A stretch of 6,420 bases of DNA from Kiritimatiellales bacterium. Lineage in GTDB: Bacteria; Verrucomicrobiota; Kiritimatiellia; Kiritimatiellales; Pontiellaceae. The stretch is taken from positions 1 to 6,420 of the forward strand of contig JAUXGY010000110.1 of assembly GCA_030621805.1 (NCBI GenBank). The letters are read 5' to 3'. This document shows, one piece after another, positions 5,836 through 6,420 of the stretch. Position 1 is the first letter of the stretch. Each line of letters begins with the position of its first letter. The notes below the pieces were generated by a model. The model did no database searches and was not told the DNA's origin. It worked only from the letters and a program-made list of their open reading frames with translations. Both the position numbers and the translations under genes were made by a program.

Positions 5836-6420
5836 ATGTTGGCAAAACGAATTATACCTTGTCTGGATGTAACGGGCGGGCGCGTGGTGAAGGGCGTTAA
5901 TTTTGTAGATCTGCGCGATGCAGGCGATCCGGTGGAATGCGCCAAGGCCTACGAAGCGCAGGGCGCGGACGAGTTGACCTTTCTTGATATCACCGCGTCG
6001 AGCGATGGCCGGGAAACCATGGTCGATATTGTCCGCCGCTGCGCGGAGCAGGTCTTTATGCCGCTGACGGTCGGCGGAGGAATCCGAACCCCAGCCGATG
6101 TACGCAATATGCTTAAGGCAGGAGCCGATAAAGTTTCGTTCAATACGGCCGCCATTACGAACCCCGATATTCTCAACGAATGTTCCGATATGTTTGGTTC
6201 GCAATGCACGGTGCTGGCCATTGATGCGCGCCGTAATGGCGATGGCATCTGGGGCGTATTTACGCACGGCGGCCGCAACCCCACCGAACTTGATGCGATT
6301 GAATGGGCGATTGAAGGCACACAGCGCGGGGCAGGGGAGATTCTGCTTACCAGCATGGATGCCGATGGCACGAAGGACGGGTTTGATCTGGAGCTGACCC
6401 GCGCGGTTTCTGAGGCTGTC
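5836..6420 (+). CDS. hisF: Imidazole glycerol phosphate synthase cyclase subunit HisF, N-terminal part (cut by window end)
   Basis: From ATG 5836 the frame stays open for 195 codons to the window edge; the family is about 250-258 residues, so the last quarter is missing. It starts MLAKRIIPCLDVTGGRVVKG, almost the family consensus, and continues FLDITAS (49-55), VGGGIRTP (79-86), ADKVSFNTAA (97-106), AIDARR (128-133) and GEILLTSMDADGTKDGFD (167-184). D11 and D130 match the catalytic Asp pair of the (beta/alpha)8 barrel, and GGG 80-82 is a phosphate-binding loop. With HisH it converts PRFAR and ammonia to imidazole glycerol phosphate and AICAR, step five of histidine synthesis, in the cytoplasm. 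The start is certain by family match, but the only Shine-Dalgarno-like bases (GGGG, 5825-5828) lie in the terminator arm. No other his gene is visible. Confidence 0.96.
   Translation, partial: MLAKRIIPCLDVTGGRVVKGVNFVDLRDAGDPVECAKAYEAQGADELTFLDITASSDGRETMVDIVRRCAEQVFMPLTVGGGIRTPADVRNMLKAGADKVSFNTAAITNPDILNECSDMFGSQCTVLAIDARRNGDGIWGVFTHGGRNPTELDAIEWAIEGTQRGAGEILLTSMDADGTKDGFDLELTRAVSEAV

Overview
The window holds a mostly co-directional stretch of a free-living bacterial chromosome. Moderate GC, a secreted SASA-type esterase and short dispersed-repeat-like sequences between genes fit the Verrucomicrobiota/Kiritimatiellota/Lentisphaerota group or a similar polysaccharide-degrading environmental bacterium. 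That placement is an inference from gene content and style, not proven by a marker gene.

Layout. At the left edge, on the minus strand, is the 5' part of purN (purine synthesis), cut by the window start. It diverges from a complete plus-strand dut (dUTPase). The 199-bp space between them carries an inverted-repeat element with 24-bp arms (one mismatch), flanked by an exact 11-bp direct repeat, which looks like a small MITE-type insertion. Then come a DUF1016/YhcG-type PDDEXK nuclease gene and radC (JAMM domain protein), which overlap by 11 bp and look translationally coupled. The nuclease gene carries a perfect 43-bp DNA palindrome inside its reading frame, exactly in the linker between its two domains. 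A 255-bp non-coding stretch follows, then larC (nickel-pincer cofactor nickel insertion), which overlaps by the ATGA arrangement a gene for a secreted sialate-O-acetylesterase-like SGNH hydrolase. A clear intrinsic terminator ends that unit, and its U-tract runs directly into the start codon of hisF (histidine synthesis), which is cut by the window end.

How the genes relate. purN, dut and hisF are housekeeping nucleotide and histidine genes. The nuclease/radC pair is an accessory module of the kind often seen near mobile or defence genes, and the larC/esterase pair is an unexpected coupling. No RNA gene, CRISPR array, complete insertion sequence or phage gene was seen. The best candidates for something new are the in-frame palindrome, the DUF1016–RadC overlap, the flanked inverted-repeat element and the terminator fused to the hisF start.
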